Shown one piece after another: positions 48,029 to 56,682 of a DNA stretch of 64,000 nucleotides. Made by a program: the position numbers and the translations under genes. Numbering within the stretch: position 1 is the first letter of the stretch; each line of letters opens with the position of its first letter. The DNA lies in the NCBI RefSeq assembly GCF_030055425.1, contig NZ_JASFYE010000003.1:185307-249306 (forward strand). Reading direction: 5' to 3'. Origin of the DNA: Methanothermobacter sp. GTDB lineage: Archaea; Methanobacteriota; Methanobacteria; Methanobacteriales; Methanothermobacteraceae. The notes under the pieces are model-generated. The model was not told the DNA's origin. It did not search any database and saw nothing but the letters and a program-made list of their open reading frames with translations.

Positions 48029-49237
48029 ATGGTAACGGTCATAGACCCCCAGCTTGCAGGGGTATCAGGTAACATGATGGTTGGGGCCCTCATAGATCTG
48101 GGGGCCCATCCTGAGAGGACAGCGGAGGTCATGGAGGAGGCGGCATCCCACTTCGGCGGGGCCAGCGTGGAGGTTTCAGAGGTTAAGAGGTCAGGCATCA
48201 GGGCAACCCACGTTGATGTGAGGGCAGACGACTCCCTCAGCATAGGTTACATGGAATTTCTAAAGCGCCTTGAGAGGATCAGCCATCCTGGCATTGACGA
48301 TGAGATGCTCTCAATGGCAAGGGCAGTGTTCCATACCATGGCACAGGCAGAGGCCACGGTTCATGGCGTGAAACTGGATGATGTCCACTTCCATGAAGTT
48401 GGGGCCGCTGATGCAGTTGCAGATGTCCTTGGGACTGTATTTGCCTACTTTGACCTCAACCTTCAGAGGGATACGGTCTACACACTACCCGTGGCGGTTG
48501 GGGGAGGTACAGTGAGCGGTGCCCATGGAAAGACACCTGTCCCTGCACCGGCCACAGTTGAAATACTCAGGGGTTTCCCTGTGAATGGAGGGCCGGTTGA
48601 GATGGAACTTGCAACACCCACAGGGGCCGCGCTCCTTGTTAACATGGTTAGGGGATACAGGAGGTTCTATCCTTCAATGGAGATCCAGGCCACCGGTTAC
48701 GGTGCAGGGGACATGGACCCTGACTTCCCGAATGTCCTGAGGGTGGTGAGGGGCTCAGAGGCGGTGCACCATGACATGGTAACGCTACTTGAGACCAATG
48801 TGGATCACCTCAGCGGGGAGGTCCTGGGCAACCTCTTCGAGAGCCTCATGGATGCAGGTGCCCTTGACGTTACACTCACACCGGTTATAATGAAGAAAAA
48901 CCGTCCAGGACAGCTAATAAGGGTCATATGCAGGGAAAATGACCATGAAATGATACTCAAACACCTATTCTCTGAGACAGGAACACTTGGTGTGAGGATA
49001 TTCCCCCAGGTTCACAGGGGCGTCCTTGAGAGGAGAATCATGGAGGCAGAGGTTGATATAAAGGGGAGAAGAAGGGCCAGGTTCAAGGTTGGCCTCCTGG
49101 GTTCAAGGGTTGTGAATGCAAGGATAGAATACGAGGATGCAAGGAGGATATCACTTGAAACAGGGATACCCCTCAGGGATGTCATGGAAATGGCCGAGAA
49201 ACAGTTCAGAGATTTCATGAAGGATAATGATGAATAA
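48029..49237 (+). CDS. larC: LarC-type nickel-pincer-nucleotide insertion protein
   Basis: A 402-residue LarC (UPF0272) protein. The N-terminal DPQLAGVSGNMMVGALIDLGA and LDDVHFHEVGAADAVADVLG, and the middle VGGGTVSGAHGKTPVPAPAT, are family signatures. In lactobacilli LarC inserts nickel into the pyridinium-dithiocarboxylate nucleotide of lactate racemase using CTP. Many archaea carry larC without lactate racemase, so its client here is unknown. GGTGCTTGA precedes the ATG. In lactobacilli LarC is made by a frameshift; here it is one frame. Confidence 0.88.
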   Translation: MVTVIDPQLAGVSGNMMVGALIDLGAHPERTAEVMEEAASHFGGASVEVSEVKRSGIRATHVDVRADDSLSIGYMEFLKRLERISHPGIDDEMLSMARAVFHTMAQAEATVHGVKLDDVHFHEVGAADAVADVLGTVFAYFDLNLQRDTVYTLPVAVGGGTVSGAHGKTPVPAPATVEILRGFPVNGGPVEMELATPTGAALLVNMVRGYRRFYPSMEIQATGYGAGDMDPDFPNVLRVVRGSEAVHHDMVTLLETNVDHLSGEVLGNLFESLMDAGALDVTLTPVIMKKNRPGQLIRVICRENDHEMILKHLFSETGTLGVRIFPQVHRGVLERRIMEAEVDIKGRRRARFKVGLLGSRVVNARIEYEDARRISLETGIPLRDVMEMAEKQFRDFMKDNDE

Positions 49238-49360
49238 CATAAGAGATGGGGAAATCTGAGATGAGAATGTCAATAAGAACATAGGGAGGCTTCTGATGAT
49301 TAGGTTGATCAGAATACTGGTAAAAATAAAAGCTGGGGAGATCTGGAATGAGTAGGGCAA
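49221..49360. repeat. Decayed tandem copies of the queC start region
   Basis: Four related segments with ATGs at about 49227, 49261, 49296 and 49348 share the pattern (G)GGGA(A/G)ATCTG(A/G)-ATGA-...-(A/G)AT(A/C)AG(A/C)A(T/C)A. The last is the true queC start. The first overlaps the larC 3' end. Spacings are 34, 35 and 52 bp. Divergence is high, so this is an old duplication series. Confidence 0.5.
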
Positions 49361-50019
49361 TCAGCATACTATCAGCTGGCATGGACTCTGCAGTTGCAAC
49401 AGCACTGCTGGCATCTGAATATGAGATCCACGCTTTAACATTCGATTACGGCCAGAGAAGTGCCGCAATGGAGATTGAACACGCCAGAAAACTTGCTAAG
49501 CACCTTGGCATTGAACACACAATCATTGAACTCCCCTGGCTTGGAAGACTTGGTGGTTCAGCCCTCACAGCGGGGGGTGAGATACCCTCACCAGCAGATC
49601 TTGATGACAGGGAGGAGTGCCTTGAGACGGCAAGGAGGGTCTGGGTACCCGGGAGGAACATAGTCTTCACAGCCATTGGTGTTTCCTTTGCAGAGGCCCT
49701 GGATGCAGATGCGGTTATAGTGGGGTGGGACCTTGAAGAGGCCGAGACCTTCCCTGACAACTCTGCAGAGTTTCTCGATGCGTTCAACAGGCTTCTGGGT
49801 ATAGGTACGCTCCGGGGTGTTGAGGTGAGGGCGCCGCTTATAGGTATGACCAAGAGGGAGATAGTTAAGGCTGGCTCTGCTCTGGATCTGCCCTTTGAGT
49901 TGACCTACTCATGTTACAGTGGAGGTGAGGTCCACTGTGGTGTCTGCGAGTCCTGCCTGAGGAGGAGGAGGGCCTTCAAGCTTGCAGGTGTTGAGGATCC
50001 CACAGGATACCTTGAATAG
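49348..50019 (+). CDS. queC: 7-cyano-7-deazaguanine synthase (preQ0 synthase)
   Basis: A 223-residue ATP-dependent enzyme that makes preQ0 for archaeosine in tRNA. The PP-loop SAGMDSAVATALL (residues 8-20; SGGxDS in most members), RNIVFTAIGVSFAEAL, and the zinc site formed by CYSGGEVHCGVCESC near the C-terminus are present. The Ala-Gly of the PP-loop replaces the usual Gly-Gly. It may be transcribed with larC. Degenerate repeat copies of its start region lie upstream. Confidence 0.9.
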   Translation: MSRAISILSAGMDSAVATALLASEYEIHALTFDYGQRSAAMEIEHARKLAKHLGIEHTIIELPWLGRLGGSALTAGGEIPSPADLDDREECLETARRVWVPGRNIVFTAIGVSFAEALDADAVIVGWDLEEAETFPDNSAEFLDAFNRLLGIGTLRGVEVRAPLIGMTKREIVKAGSALDLPFELTYSCYSGGEVHCGVCESCLRRRRAFKLAGVEDPTGYLE

Positions 50020-50193
50020 AGGGTTACCCCTCACACTGGCGGCTTATTATAGTTTTTTCCTGCCATAGACTTTTTTAACTGAGGGAAGTTGGGGGAGCGT
50101 CTGTTTTTCTTAACACCAGACTTCTTTAGATGAGAGAATCAGGAATACTTTTTTATGTATTCATATTATATTATCACCTTGAGGTGATGGTGA

Positions 50194-50852
50194 ATGCACA
50201 TACCTGATGGTTTTATCCCTGCCTGGCAGCGGGTCTTCTACAATGTAATTGCAACTGTGGTACTCGTCCTGAGTATTGCATGGGTGATAAGGGGTCTTCT
50301 GTCAATGAAGAGGGATGAGGGAGCATAGGTAGACCTTACAGGTTCTCCTGATCATGTTAACTGCACCACCTTTAATCTTCTTAATTCAGGCTTTGCATAC
50401 CTGTGCCCTAGGCGTACCGCTTACCCTTAACGGGGCCGCACTGCTTTCAGTAATTCTTAAAAACCCCTTCCCGGCATTTATCCTCATGGCTGCTGTCATG
50501 CTTGTACAGTCCATCTTCTTTGGCTTTGGTGGGGTAACATTACTTGGCGCAAACATGATCGTTATGGGGGTTCCTGGGCGTTTCCTTGGATTCTACATCT
50601 ACAGCAGGGCAACTGGGGGTTTGGGGGGAAGGCGGGTTCTTTCAGGATTCATCGCTGGTTTTGCATCATATGTACTGGTAGGTATCCTCACAGGTATCCA
50701 GCTTGGGGCTGCAGGCGTATTCCCCATCATGAGGTCAGTGGTGAGCATGGGGGCCTATTCAGCAACATGGGGGCCTCCTTGAGGGTTTACTCACGGCCGC
50801 TGGCTGCATCATCATGTCATCATGGATTGAGCGGATCTGGGATCTTCAATGA
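50194..50852 (+). pseudogene. Frameshifted cbiM-like gene (cobalt/nickel ECF transporter component)
   Basis: Three consecutive pieces in three frames make up one CbiM-like protein of about 220 codons. The N-terminus MHIPDGFIPAWQRVF (50194-50328) is the metal-binding start of CbiM/NikM. Next comes the membrane core QALHTCALGVPLTLNGAALL ... LLGANMIVMGVPG (50354-50782). Last is the C-terminal helix GLLEGLLTAAGCIIM (from 50772). GAGGTGAT precedes the ATG. The order and total length of the family are kept, so two frameshifts in a former gene are the simplest view. No cbiN, cbiQ or cbiO is recognisable after it. Confidence 0.75.
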
Positions 50853-51059
50853 TAGCTCTTTCACAGATTTACCTGAATCAGCTGAATGCTGAGGTCCAGG
50901 ATAAAAAATAGAAGAAGGGTCCTGAGAATAGATGAGTACAATCCCAGATGGCTTAAGGATACAGAGGAATCTCCGGGACATAAAAGCAGGCAGGCTCCCC
51001 ATGAAGCAGAACCCGCGGGGGTCTGCTATGGCCACGCTGTGATAAAAAATGTAAAAATT
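50853..51059. other. Spacer between the cbiM remnant and pycB
   Basis: Most of it is open in one frame on the plus strand from an ATG at 50886, but the product is polar, shows no family features and has no ribosome site. It may be further decayed transporter DNA. TAAAAATTTTATTTTA at 51050-51065 probably ends pycB transcription. Confidence 0.35.
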
Positions 51060-52766
51060 TTATTTTATGACCATGAGGATGTCACCTGTCTCAACCCTTT
51101 CGCCCTCGCCTGCGTATATCCTCTCAACAACGCCACCGTGGGGTGTCTGGATGTCGTTCTCCATCTTCATGGCCTCAATAACAGCCACAACATCCCCTGC
51201 ATTCACATGGTCACCCTCACTGACCTTCAGCTTCACAACCATCCCCTGCATCGTTGACCTGACGGCACCCTCAACATCCAGGGGTTCTGGTTCAGCCTCC
51301 TCGATGGTCATGTATCCTGTGGGCACGACCTTTACGTTGAATTCGTCACCGTCCACCTCAACATGGAAGACCGTTGGCACTTCACCGGCGGGTGCCCTTT
51401 CCTCCACGGGGGGCTCTAGCGGTTCCTCCTCAACCTCTCCCCTCAGAAACTTGGGTGCTATGGCAGGGTAGAGTGCGAGGGTCAGTATGTCCTCCTCCTT
51501 CTCTATTATGCCCATCTCCTCACCCCTCTTCCTGCACTCCTCGTACTGGGGCTTGAGGATGTCTGCGGGTCTGCAGTCGATGGGCTCCTCATCGCCAATG
51601 ACCTTCCTTGCGACCTCCTCATTTACAGGTGCTGGTGGCCTACCATAGAGTCCCCTGAAGTAGTCCTTCACCTCATTGGTGACCATACTGTACCTTTCAC
51701 CACTCAGGACATTCATAACAGCCTGTATACCCACTATCTGGCTCGTGGGGGTTACAAGTGGCGGGTAACCCATGTCCTTCCTCACGCGGGGCATCTCCTC
51801 AAGGACCTCCTCGTACCTGTCAAGGGCGTTCTGTTCCTTGAGCTGTGCAACAAGGTTTGATAGCATACCCCCGGGTATCTGGTAGATAAGGACATCTGTG
51901 TCGATCTGCTCAGCGATGGGGTCCAGTAGGCTGCTGTACTTCTTCCTGATCTCCTCGAAGTACTTCTTGATGTTCTTCAGGATCTTGAGGTCGAGTCCGG
52001 TATCATAGGGAGTGTCCCTGAGGGCAGCAACGAGGCTCTCGGTCGGAGGCTGTGAGGCACCCCAGGATAGGGGGGATATTGCTGTGTCAAGGATATCAAC
52101 CCCCGCCTCACAGGCCGCATAGTAACTCATGGGTGTCATACCACTTGTGCAGTGGCAGTGAAGATTTACCATGAGGTCTGTTTCCTCTTTAAGGGCACTT
52201 ACAAGTTCGTAGGCATCGTGGGGTGAAATTAAACCTGCCATATCCTTAATGGCAACCGAGTCACATTCAAGGGCCTCGAGTTCCCTTGCAAAGTCCACGT
52301 AACTTTCAAGTGTATGGTATGGGCTTATGGTGTAGCAGATAACCCCCTGGACATGGGCGTCCTGTTCCCTGGCAACCTTTATGGCGTACTCCATGTTCCG
52401 GAGGTCATTAAGGGCGTCGAATATCCTGAACACATCAACGCCGTTTTCATATGACTTCTCAATGAACTTCCTCACGATGTCATCGGGGTAGTGCTTGTAA
52501 CCCACCAGATTCTGACCACGGAGGAGCATCTGTATGGGAGTCCTCTTTATGTGCTCCTTGAGTTCCCGCAGCCTCTCCCATGGATCCTCGTTCAGGTAAC
52601 GTATGCAGGTATCGAAGGTTGCGCCTCCCCATGCCTCCAGTGAGAAAAAACCAACCCTGTCCATCTCCTCTGCGATGGGTATCATGTCCCTTGTCCGGAG
52701 GCGAGTTGCAAGAAGTGACTGATGCGCATCCCTGAATGCTGTTTCAACGACCTTTATCCCTTTCAT
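51060..52766 (-). CDS. pycB: Pyruvate carboxylase subunit B (carboxyltransferase and biotin carrier)
   Basis: A 568-residue subunit that carboxylates pyruvate to oxaloacetate with carboxybiotin supplied by PycA, which is encoded elsewhere. The N-terminal TIM barrel has ETAFRDAHQSLLATR, a VAIKDMAG segment whose Lys can be carboxylated, and NLHCHCTSGM with the metal-binding His residues. The C-terminal biotinyl domain carries EAMKMEND. It feeds the incomplete reductive citric-acid route together with the fumarase. Confidence 0.95.
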   Translation of the reverse strand: MKGIKVVETAFRDAHQSLLATRLRTRDMIPIAEEMDRVGFFSLEAWGGATFDTCIRYLNEDPWERLRELKEHIKRTPIQMLLRGQNLVGYKHYPDDIVRKFIEKSYENGVDVFRIFDALNDLRNMEYAIKVAREQDAHVQGVICYTISPYHTLESYVDFARELEALECDSVAIKDMAGLISPHDAYELVSALKEETDLMVNLHCHCTSGMTPMSYYAACEAGVDILDTAISPLSWGASQPPTESLVAALRDTPYDTGLDLKILKNIKKYFEEIRKKYSSLLDPIAEQIDTDVLIYQIPGGMLSNLVAQLKEQNALDRYEEVLEEMPRVRKDMGYPPLVTPTSQIVGIQAVMNVLSGERYSMVTNEVKDYFRGLYGRPPAPVNEEVARKVIGDEEPIDCRPADILKPQYEECRKRGEEMGIIEKEEDILTLALYPAIAPKFLRGEVEEEPLEPPVEERAPAGEVPTVFHVEVDGDEFNVKVVPTGYMTIEEAEPEPLDVEGAVRSTMQGMVVKLKVSEGDHVNAGDVVAVIEAMKMENDIQTPHGGVVERIYAGEGERVETGDILMVIK

Positions 52767-52939
52767 CGTGACCCTCTCATGAGATCAGTTAATTCTTTAT
52801 ATACATAGTAGGAACTTCCTTAAATACACAGCAGATGTATTAATTCTCTATGAATTTATCCCACGCCTGAAATGGTTATAAGGAATGAGATACTAATCCT
52901 AACCATTAAATTTACAACGAATTTTAAGGGAGAATCAAA

Positions 52940-53125
52940 ATGGCAAAGATAATCATAGATTATGATGAATGTGATGCATGCGGAGAATGTGTCGATGTAT
53001 GCCCGATGGAGGTACTCATAATAGTTGACGGTAAACTCAAGGTCCAGCACCCTGAGGAATGCAATGAATGTGAGGTATGCATGGACGTCTGCCCCAATGA
53101 GTGCATAGAGGTTGAGGAGGACTGA
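52940..53125 (+). CDS. 2[4Fe-4S] ferredoxin
   Basis: A 61-residue ferredoxin with CDACGECVDVCP and CNECEVCMDVCP, two full cluster motifs, and an acidic tail. GGGAG 10 bp upstream precedes the ATG. It is a monocistronic gene between pycB and the inositol-phosphate synthase. It could be a low-potential carrier for reduction of CO2 or pyruvate, but nothing in the context assigns a partner. Confidence 0.93.
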   Translation: MAKIIIDYDECDACGECVDVCPMEVLIIVDGKLKVQHPEECNECEVCMDVCPNECIEVEED

Positions 53126-53215
53126 CCCTCAACCCAGATAACTCCTTTTTATAAAAATAGTTTTGATTGATTGTTTATTTCTTCGGATTCATCTACAAAA
53201 TTAAAGATTACAGGT

Positions 53216-54313
53216 TTATCTCTCTCTTTTACCCTCAATGAATTCATCCACCATACTGGCGGCCACATCATCGGTGTACTGCACCGGCGGATGCTTCATT
53301 GTGTAGGCTGATATTGATGTGAGTGTTCCGCCCACTCCACGGTCAATTGCAAGTTTGCAGCACCTTATGGCGTCGATGACGCATCCGGCAGAGTTGGGCG
53401 AGTCCTCAACACTCAGCCTCAGCTCAAGGTTCATTGGGACATCCCCAAAGAGCCGGCCCTCCATCCTTAGGAAGCAGATCTTATTATCCTTCTGCCATGG
53501 TATGTAGTCGCTGGGGCCTATGTGGATGTTCTCCTCATCCAGCCTTTCATCACCAAGTATTGATTGAACTGCTTCAGTCTTGGATTCCTTCTTTGAGTCA
53601 AGCCTGTCACGGTTGAGCATGTTGAGGAAGTCAGTGTTCCCACCGGTGTTTATCTGGTAGGTCCGATCAAGTCTGACACCCCTCTTTTTGAAGAGGTTTG
53701 CAAGGGTTCTGTGGGTTATGGTGGCTCCAAGCTGGGCCTTTATATCGTCACCAACAATTGGTATCCCCCTCTCCTCAAATCTGGCGGCCCATTGAGGATC
53801 ACTGGCTATGAAGACCGGCATGTTGTTTATGTAGGCAACCCCGGCCTCGAGTGCGCACTCAGCATAGAACCTTGCGGCCTCCTCTGATCCCACGGGTAGA
53901 TAGTTGAGGAGTATTTCAGCCCCGCTTTCCCTGAGGACCTCCACAACATCAACGGGTTCGGCGTCTGCTACAACGAATGTCTGGTCTTCAGGGTAATCCT
54001 TCATGTGGGGCGCCACACCATCAAGGACGTGCCCCATGGATACCTCAACACCCATCAGGGGTATATCATCACAGAATACCGTCGTGCAGTTGGGGGGTGC
54101 GAATATGGCCTCGCTCAAGTCTTTCCCGACCTTTCTCTTATCCACATCGAAGGCCGCCACAACCTCAATGTCCCCTGGCCTGTAACCCCCAATATCCCAG
54201 TGCATGAGTCCTATTGAATCACGGGCATCCTTGTTACGGTAATAGTATATCCCCTGAATCAGGGAGCTGGCACAGTTTCCCACACCGACTATTGCAATCT
54301 TTATCTTATCCAA
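53216..54313 (-). CDS. myo-Inositol-1-phosphate synthase
   Basis: A 365-residue NAD-dependent enzyme that converts glucose 6-phosphate to inositol phosphate for archaeal inositol lipids. [17 protein letters not shown] is the Rossmann loop. [37 protein letters not shown] and [14 protein letters not shown] are family blocks with the catalytic Lys residues. TTG at 54313 lies 6 bp after GGTG; a GTG three codons earlier is an alternative. Confidence 0.92.
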   Translation of the reverse strand: MDKIKIAIVGVGNCASSLIQGIYYYRNKDARDSIGLMHWDIGGYRPGDIEVVAAFDVDKRKVGKDLSEAIFAPPNCTTVFCDDIPLMGVEVSMGHVLDGVAPHMKDYPEDQTFVVADAEPVDVVEVLRESGAEILLNYLPVGSEEAARFYAECALEAGVAYINNMPVFIASDPQWAARFEERGIPIVGDDIKAQLGATITHRTLANLFKKRGVRLDRTYQINTGGNTDFLNMLNRDRLDSKKESKTEAVQSILGDERLDEENIHIGPSDYIPWQKDNKICFLRMEGRLFGDVPMNLELRLSVEDSPNSAGCVIDAIRCCKLAIDRGVGGTLTSISAYTMKHPPVQYTDDVAASMVDEFIEGKRER

Positions 54314-54430
54314 TTGAAACACCTTTCAGAGATTTGTGATAATCATAAAATCAAGGCTATAAATTGATCAACTTACTTTTTAAGATTTGCATATTAAACT
54401 ATTAAATGTTTCGCCCCTTTTCTGGTGGGA

Positions 54431-55291
54431 TCACCAATTCAGAATTGAGGCCCTCAGAATGAGTAGAATTATCCATGAGGCAAGGAGGATACTTTCCCTG
54501 AACTTACTGTATTCTGGAAGCCCCTTATCAAACCTCCAGGTAAGTATAACTATTAAAATTAGTGAAAGGTTAATGAAGTTTCCCATTATATTCAGGGGGT
54601 TTCTGAGGTGGGTGGGTATCCACCCTGCAACGATTAAAAGTATTCCTGCCCAGAGCATCCATCTGATGTCCCGGTGTTCATCCTCTAAAAGGTAACCACG
54701 CCATGAGAGGAGGAGAAGCACAAGGAATGACCCCATCCCCATGGCCATGCCCAGAAACTGGAGGATGTTAGGGAATACCGGAACACCAAACACCACTGAC
54801 TTCAGGATGGGGAGAAGGAAAATGGCGTTCAGGGCCTCATCAGGGGGGAAGGATTCCTCCTCCCCCACAGCAAGGACGTAACTTCCCCTGTTATCCTGAT
54901 TACTTACCATGAGGTAGTATGTGCCCGCCCCAACGGTCCTGTTGAATTCAGGGCCCTTAAAGTAACTGTCACCACCAAACTCCTCGAAGTAGGGGCTCCA
55001 GGAACTCAGGTTACCATCAAGTGTCCCTATAACCTTGCCATCCCTTATTATATCCACAGAAACGGCCTCTGCATCGGGGGAGAGCGGTACCAGAATATTA
55101 ACATACAGTCTGAAGGGTCTCCCTGAATCCACCCTGAAGTAGACGGGTTCCCCCTCAAGTTTACCATAGAATGCCTGTGACACCTCTGGGTTCTTGACTG
55201 TAACCTCATCATCACTCACAAGGCGGGGCTGGTGGGCATGTGCGCCCTGAATGAGTATTAATATTAGTATAAGGAGGATGACCCGCTTCAT
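54431..55291 (-). CDS. Uncharacterised membrane protein with signal peptide
   Basis: A 286-residue protein. Residues 1-19 form a signal peptide ending in QGAHA. Residues 20-145 look like an extracellular beta-sandwich (VYFRVDSGRPFRLYVNI, AGTYYLMVSNQDNRGSYVLAVGE) of the kind seen in carbohydrate- or protein-binding surface domains. About five membrane helices follow (150-280). I do not recognise a family with known function. It is transcribed away from the inositol-phosphate synthase side and ends a minus-strand group. Confidence 0.7.
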   Translation of the reverse strand: MKRVILLILILILIQGAHAHQPRLVSDDEVTVKNPEVSQAFYGKLEGEPVYFRVDSGRPFRLYVNILVPLSPDAEAVSVDIIRDGKVIGTLDGNLSSWSPYFEEFGGDSYFKGPEFNRTVGAGTYYLMVSNQDNRGSYVLAVGEEESFPPDEALNAIFLLPILKSVVFGVPVFPNILQFLGMAMGMGSFLVLLLLSWRGYLLEDEHRDIRWMLWAGILLIVAGWIPTHLRNPLNIMGNFINLSLILIVILTWRFDKGLPEYSKFRESILLASWIILLILRASILNW

Positions 55292-55328
55292 TGTATTAAT
55301 ATCTGCACATACTCTTTAATAAGGCCTC

Positions 55329-56108
55329 TCATGTGATGATCTCCGTCCCTGTATGTAGTGGATTGACATTAACCAGACTCTCAGCCAGACTCAGTCGTGC
55401 CTCCTCTGATGTACAGTGGCCAGTGTAGACGGGGCCTTTAACAAATTCTCCAAGCCTGGATACAACCTCTCTGGGGGACCTCTCAAGGTGGAAACCACCC
55501 ACAAGGAGATTCAAAGGCCTGTGAAAGATATCATAGGCCTTACTGACAATGTTGAGTATGCCGCTGTGGGAGCAACCCGTTATGAGGTTAAGATGACCAT
55601 CTTCTTCAATGGCAATGGCCAGTTCATCGGAAAACCTGTCAGGAACGGGTTCGCCATTTAAACATTCAAAGAGAGTCATGTTACCAGCTGGTTTCTCGAA
55701 AAGATCTCCAAAGTCCCGGATCACCGTGAAGCCCGGAAAACTCTTAGTTTTACCCAGAAATTTTATTCTAGCATCGTGGATTTCCTCGAGGCCTATGAAC
55801 CTCCAGTCACCATTAATGGCATAGCGTGGTGTAAATGCCCCCTCCCCCATGAGGACATCTGCCGAGTCATTGATTTCGAGGAAATGTCTTAGTCCTCCTC
55901 CATGGTCATAGTGGCCGTGTGAGATAACCGCCACATCCACCTCCCTGAGGTCAACGCCCAGTCTTCTGGCATTCTCTGCAAAGAGTCTGCTCTGCCCCAT
56001 ATCAAATAGTATCCTGATGTCAGACTCGATGTACAGTGATAGGCCATGTTCACCCATCAGCGGCGCTTTTGAGGTATCCTCAACAAGGCAGATAATTTTC
56101 AGAAACAT
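55329..56108 (-). CDS. Metallo-beta-lactamase-fold hydrolase of the MJ0301/DHPS-like family
   Basis: A 259-residue MBL protein with SHGHYDHGGGL near residue 64, GCSHSGILNIV near 178 and LLVGGFHLERSP near 204. This pattern is found in the group that contains the archaeal 7,8-dihydropterin-6-methyl-(ribofuranosyl)aminobenzene-5'-phosphate synthase of methanopterin synthesis. Membership in that group is clear; the specific activity is a possibility only. The start (56108) lies inside the next gene of the same strand, an overlap of 29 bp. Confidence 0.7.
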   Translation of the reverse strand: MFLKIICLVEDTSKAPLMGEHGLSLYIESDIRILFDMGQSRLFAENARRLGVDLREVDVAVISHGHYDHGGGLRHFLEINDSADVLMGEGAFTPRYAINGDWRFIGLEEIHDARIKFLGKTKSFPGFTVIRDFGDLFEKPAGNMTLFECLNGEPVPDRFSDELAIAIEEDGHLNLITGCSHSGILNIVSKAYDIFHRPLNLLVGGFHLERSPREVVSRLGEFVKGPVYTGHCTSEEARLSLAESLVNVNPLHTGTEIIT

Positions 56109-56682
56109 CACCATCCAGGAGGTCAAGTATTTCGTCTATCCTTCGCTGCACATCAGCTATGGGGTCCTCTGTGTTTATTATGTACCAGCCACTGGCAAGT
56201 CTGAGTGCCTTCTCCCTAGTTTTTGTGAGGTCCTCCAGGTTCTCGAACATCTCATGTTCATCCCTCTCCCTTAACCTTCTCAGGGACTCCTCGGGGGACA
56301 CGTCGAGGAAGAACATGTACTCCGTGGTGGGGAGGACCCTTGAGAGCAGGCGGTACAGTATTGATGCCAGGGGCCCCGGGAGGTAGGCCACTCCCATGAG
56401 GTACCTTGAGAATATCAGGGTGTCGGGGCCAGGATTGGAGCGCCAGTGGTACTTCCAGAGGGACCTTATGACGTCCAGGGCATAGAACACCGCGGCCTTT
56501 ATATGGTTAACCTTTCCACCCATGAGTAGGGCCCTCTTGGCTCTTCTACCGTAGGGATTATCCTCCTCAGGATGGGACCTGAATATTACGCGCTCACCAC
56601 GCTCAAGGTACCTCCTTCTTATTAGTTCGGCGTGGGTGTCCTTACCTGCCCCGTCAAGGCCATCAATGACTATGAACCTCAA
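56080..56682 (-). CDS. Thymidylate-kinase-like P-loop kinase
   Basis: A 200-residue kinase with FIVIDGLDGAGKDTHAELI (residues 3-21). This is the dTMP kinase P-loop in the variant GKDT. It is followed by VIFRSHPEEDNPYGRRAK, a DTLIFSRY segment in place of the usual DR(Y/F), and FFLDVSPEESLRR. The start is TTG at 56682, overlapping the stop of the upstream gene (TTGA) and 8 bp after GGGGGA. The unusual active-site wording means another nucleoside or lipid-linked substrate is possible. Confidence 0.7.
   Translation of the reverse strand: MRFIVIDGLDGAGKDTHAELIRRRYLERGERVIFRSHPEEDNPYGRRAKRALLMGGKVNHIKAAVFYALDVIRSLWKYHWRSNPGPDTLIFSRYLMGVAYLPGPLASILYRLLSRVLPTTEYMFFLDVSPEESLRRLRERDEHEMFENLEDLTKTREKALRLASGWYIINTEDPIADVQRRIDEILDLLDGDVSENYLPC

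Noticed and set aside
50886..51059. cbiN or another small transporter gene after the cbiM remnant
   Set aside because: The frame is polar, has no ribosome site and no CbiN-like helices or motif.
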